A stretch of DNA of 64,000 nt, from NCBI RefSeq assembly GCF_019195455.1, contig NZ_JAIMBW010000001.1:248001-312000 (forward strand). Direction: 5' to 3'. The position numbers and the translations under genes are program-made. Positions 62,142-64,000 of this stretch are shown here, piece by piece (positions within the stretch are counted from its first letter, which is position 1; every line of letters begins with the position of its first letter). A model generated the notes under the pieces. That model made no database searches and had not been told where the DNA came from. It saw only the letters and a list, made by a program, of their open reading frames with translations. The stretch comes from Gymnodinialimonas phycosphaerae. GTDB taxonomy: Bacteria; Pseudomonadota; Alphaproteobacteria; Rhodobacterales; Rhodobacteraceae.

Positions 62142-62762
62142 TTATTCCTCGTCAGAGGTCTCTTCCGCCGCCGGTGCGGGTGCTGCGTCGTCGTCTTCAT
62201 CCAGACCAGCGGCCCCGATGTCGTCGAACAGTTCAGCGATCTCGAACTCGGCTTGTGCCTCTTCCTCGGCGGCCAGGTCCTGAATGGACTTGCCGGAGGC
62301 TTGCAACTCGGCCTCTTCAGGCGAGCGGGCGACGTTCAGCTCGATCTCGACCTCGACTTCGGGGTGCAGTTTCACCAGCACGTTGTGGATGCCCAGATCC
62401 TTGATCGGTGCGATCAGGGCGACCTGCTTGCGATCCACGGTGAAGCCTTCGGCCGTTGCCGCTTCGGCCGCGTCGCGGATCGTGACGGAGCCGTAGAGCG
62501 AGCCGCTGTCAGAGGCGGAGCGGATGATGACGAACTGCTGGCCTTCCAGCTTTTCGCCCATTGCTTGCGCTTCTTTCTTCGTCTCGAGGTTCGTCGCCTC
62601 AAGCTGTGCCTTTTGGTTCTCAAAAGTCTTGAGGTTCACTTCGTTGGCGCGAAGCGCCTTTTTTTGCGGCAGAAGGAAGTTGCGCGCGTAGCCCTCTTTG
62701 ACAGAGACCACTTCGCCCATTTGACCCAGCTTCGCCACACGTTCCAGAAGGATAACGTCCAT
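62142..62762 (-). CDS. rplI: 50S ribosomal protein L9 with acidic C-terminal extension
   Basis: 206 residues. [20 protein letters not shown] and [20 protein letters not shown] are the conserved L9 N-terminal domain, and the C-terminal domain is present to about residue 150. It then continues for about 50 residues of Glu/Asp/Ala-rich sequence, as in other Rhodobacterales. It binds 23S rRNA. It is the last gene of the ribosomal operon, 12 bases after rpsR. Confidence 0.97.
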   Translation of the reverse strand: MDVILLERVAKLGQMGEVVSVKEGYARNFLLPQKKALRANEVNLKTFENQKAQLEATNLETKKEAQAMGEKLEGQQFVIIRSASDSGSLYGSVTIRDAAEAATAEGFTVDRKQVALIAPIKDLGIHNVLVKLHPEVEVEIELNVARSPEEAELQASGKSIQDLAAEEEAQAEFEIAELFDDIGAAGLDEDDDAAPAPAAEETSDEE

Positions 62763-62774
62763 GATGTGCGTTCC

Positions 62775-63002
62775 TTATTTTACGGCGTAGGGCAGAAGGG
62801 CCAGGAAACGCGCGCGCTTGATCGCCTTGGCGAGCGCACGCTGGTTCTTGGCACCAACAGCGGTGATACGGGAGGGGACGATCTTGCCACGCTCGGAGAT
62901 GTAGCGTTGCAGAAGACGGGTGTCTTTGTAGTCGATCTTCGGCGCGTTCTCGCCCTCGAACGGGTCGGTCTTGCGGCGGCGGAAGAATGGTTTAGCGGCC
63001 AT
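62775..63002 (-). CDS. rpsR: 30S ribosomal protein S18
   Basis: 75 residues, full length. [20 protein letters not shown] and [18 protein letters not shown] are diagnostic for S18, which forms a heterodimer with S6 on the 30S platform. It lies between rpsF and rplI, the usual order. Confidence 0.97.
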   Translation of the reverse strand: MAAKPFFRRRKTDPFEGENAPKIDYKDTRLLQRYISERGKIVPSRITAVGAKNQRALAKAIKRARFLALLPYAVK

Positions 63003-63034
63003 GGTTTGGTCCTTTCAAACGGTCAGCGGTCGAA

Positions 63035-63388
63035 TCAACGACGCTCGCGACGGGGTTCACGCTCATCGCGCTTTTGCATCTGGACCGAGGGGCCCTCTTC
63101 GTGGGCGTCGACCTTGATGGTCAGAACGCGCATCACGTCGTCATGCAGGCGCATCAGGCGTTCCATTTCCTGGATCGCGGCGGACGGTGCGTCCGTGCGA
63201 ATGAAGGAATAGTGACCCTTGCGGTTCTTGTTGATCTTGTAAGCCATTGTTTTGACACCCCAATATTCGGTGTCAACAACAGTGCCGCCGTTGTCGGCGA
63301 GGACGGTGCCAAAGTGCTCGTTCAGCGCTTCGGCTTGCGTGTTGGACAGGTCCTGACGCGCAATCATCACGTGCTCGTAGAGAGCCAT
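63035..63388 (-). CDS. rpsF: 30S ribosomal protein S6
   Basis: 117 residues from ATG 63388. MALYEHVMIARQDLSNTQAE at the start and KGHYSFIRTDAPSAAIQEME near residue 57 are S6 features, and the C-terminus is Glu/Arg-rich (QKRDEREPRRERR). S6 dimerises with S18. It is the first gene of the operon; a longer reading from 63424 is not supported. Confidence 0.96.
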   Translation of the reverse strand: MALYEHVMIARQDLSNTQAEALNEHFGTVLADNGGTVVDTEYWGVKTMAYKINKNRKGHYSFIRTDAPSAAIQEMERLMRLHDDVMRVLTIKVDAHEEGPSVQMQKRDEREPRRERR

Positions 63389-63762
63389 GGGAACTCCAGT
63401 TCTATCGTTTCGGGCGCATTTCAAAGGCCGGGCATGTGCATCCTTGCTCCCCGGCCACGAGGGATCACGCCAATGGGTAACTTGGCAAGGATGCGCGCTG
63501 TTACGCTTCCGTGCTGCCGTTGTCTACCCTGTGTGCCGCCAAGGTGGGGGCCGATATGCCAAGGCATGAGGGCGGTTCTCGCCCAATGGCCACAGGGATT
63601 TCCGGTTTCTGCCCCATTCTGACCATGTTGCGCAGGCACGACGGCGTCGGAGAGTGCCGTCCTGCGATCAGGAGGGCACCGGCGGGCAGGCCGTTTGGAC
63701 CTGGCAGACCGCAAGGAATCAAGGGCTCAGGGCCCATGCAGGAACAAGAATGGAGGCCCCCC
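63389..63762. other. Non-coding region between rpsF and the next gene
   Basis: The 374 bases should hold the leftward promoter of the ribosomal operon and the rightward promoter of the truncated gene. I see no good sigma-70 boxes, hairpins or coding frames in it. Confidence 0.4.
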
Positions 63763-64000
63763 GTGGCGCACCAACGGTTTTTGACGGATGAACGTGGCGC
63801 CGCGACGATCGACTGGGTCGTCGTGATGGCGGCCTTGGTGGGTATGGGTGTCTTTGTCTCCGAGCAGACGGGCGACGCCTTGACCACCGAATCCAGCACC
63901 ATTCAAGGCGAGTTGCAGGACGGCATGTTCGAAACGGCCTGGGACAGCCAATTGGCCGTTCAACCTGATGAAGAGGCGGGCGATAGCTGCACGGGTGGAT
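63763..64000 (+). CDS. Small Flp-pilin/TadE-like membrane protein, cut by the window end
   Basis: At least 79 residues, continuing past the window. FLTDERGAATIDWVVVMAAL followed by VGMGVFV is the typical type IVb pilin/TadE leader: a basic stretch, Gly before the hydrophobic segment, then Glu or Asp early in the helix. The rest is polar and acidic. GTG 63763 has GGAGG 6 bases upstream and is preferred to the in-frame ATG at 63736, which has no site. It may be a pseudopilin or Tad pilus component. Confidence 0.7.
   Translation, partial: MAHQRFLTDERGAATIDWVVVMAALVGMGVFVSEQTGDALTTESSTIQGELQDGMFETAWDSQLAVQPDEEAGDSCTGG

Overview
The window reads as a high-GC chromosomal segment of an aerobic anoxygenic phototroph in the Rhodobacterales (Roseobacter group). 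The clearest signs are a pucBAC light-harvesting 2 operon preceded by two TGT-N12-ACA (PpsR/CrtJ-type) sites, a rpsF-rpsR-rplI operon whose L9 has an acidic tail, a trimethylamine-methyltransferase/dimethylglycine-dehydrogenase cluster typical of marine roseobacters, and many genes coupled by ATGA or TGATG overlaps. The genus cannot be fixed from the sequence alone. I saw no tRNA, rRNA, transposase, integrase or CRISPR array.

Layout. 80-4581: metal-related operon with a membrane-anchored protein, a LolD/MacB-type ABC ATPase, an FtsX-like permease, NikK-like (DUF4198) and NikL-like secreted proteins, and a ZnuA-like binding protein. 4847-6552: fatty acid desaturase and two unknown small genes. 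6595-8772: DEAD-box helicase. 8910-13812: sugar kinase with a complete ribose-type ABC importer. 13818-14858: Rieske oxygenase. 15012-20031: a subtilase and a PAP2/vanadium-haloperoxidase-fold protein with a His-Gly-Gln repeat tail, divergent from a winged-helix/TPR regulator. 20581-23485: puc operon. 23504-26735: divergent oxyR and katG. 26886-32769: leftward genes including a flavin oxidase operon, a carboxymuconolactone decarboxylase-family protein and a BCCT transporter. 33066-36838: an alcohol dehydrogenase, an unknown protein, a hydroxyisobutyrate dehydrogenase-family enzyme and a LysR regulator. 37061-46595: methylated-amine catabolism cluster.

The most unusual part is 46701-60654. Rightward genes encode three FHA proteins (one with a zinc ribbon, one fused to a flavoprotein), a PP2C phosphatase, a small membrane protein and a Cys-based HCX5R phosphatase. 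They meet tail-to-tail a leftward membrane Ser/Thr kinase. The extracellular end of the kinase is a module of about 130 residues with four cysteines. The same module occurs three times in a secreted protein at 58375-59940 and once in a secreted protein at 60199-60654, just beyond the trigger factor gene. This looks like a Ser/Thr/Tyr phosphosignalling system whose receptor shares its sensor fold with secreted partners. Two of its genes are interrupted: the kinase N-lobe has two compensating single-base frameshifts, and an in-frame TAG separates the PP2C domain from a membrane tail.

The right edge holds a PQQ-dependent sugar dehydrogenase-like gene, the ribosomal protein operon, and the start of a small Flp-pilin/TadE-like membrane protein that runs off the window.
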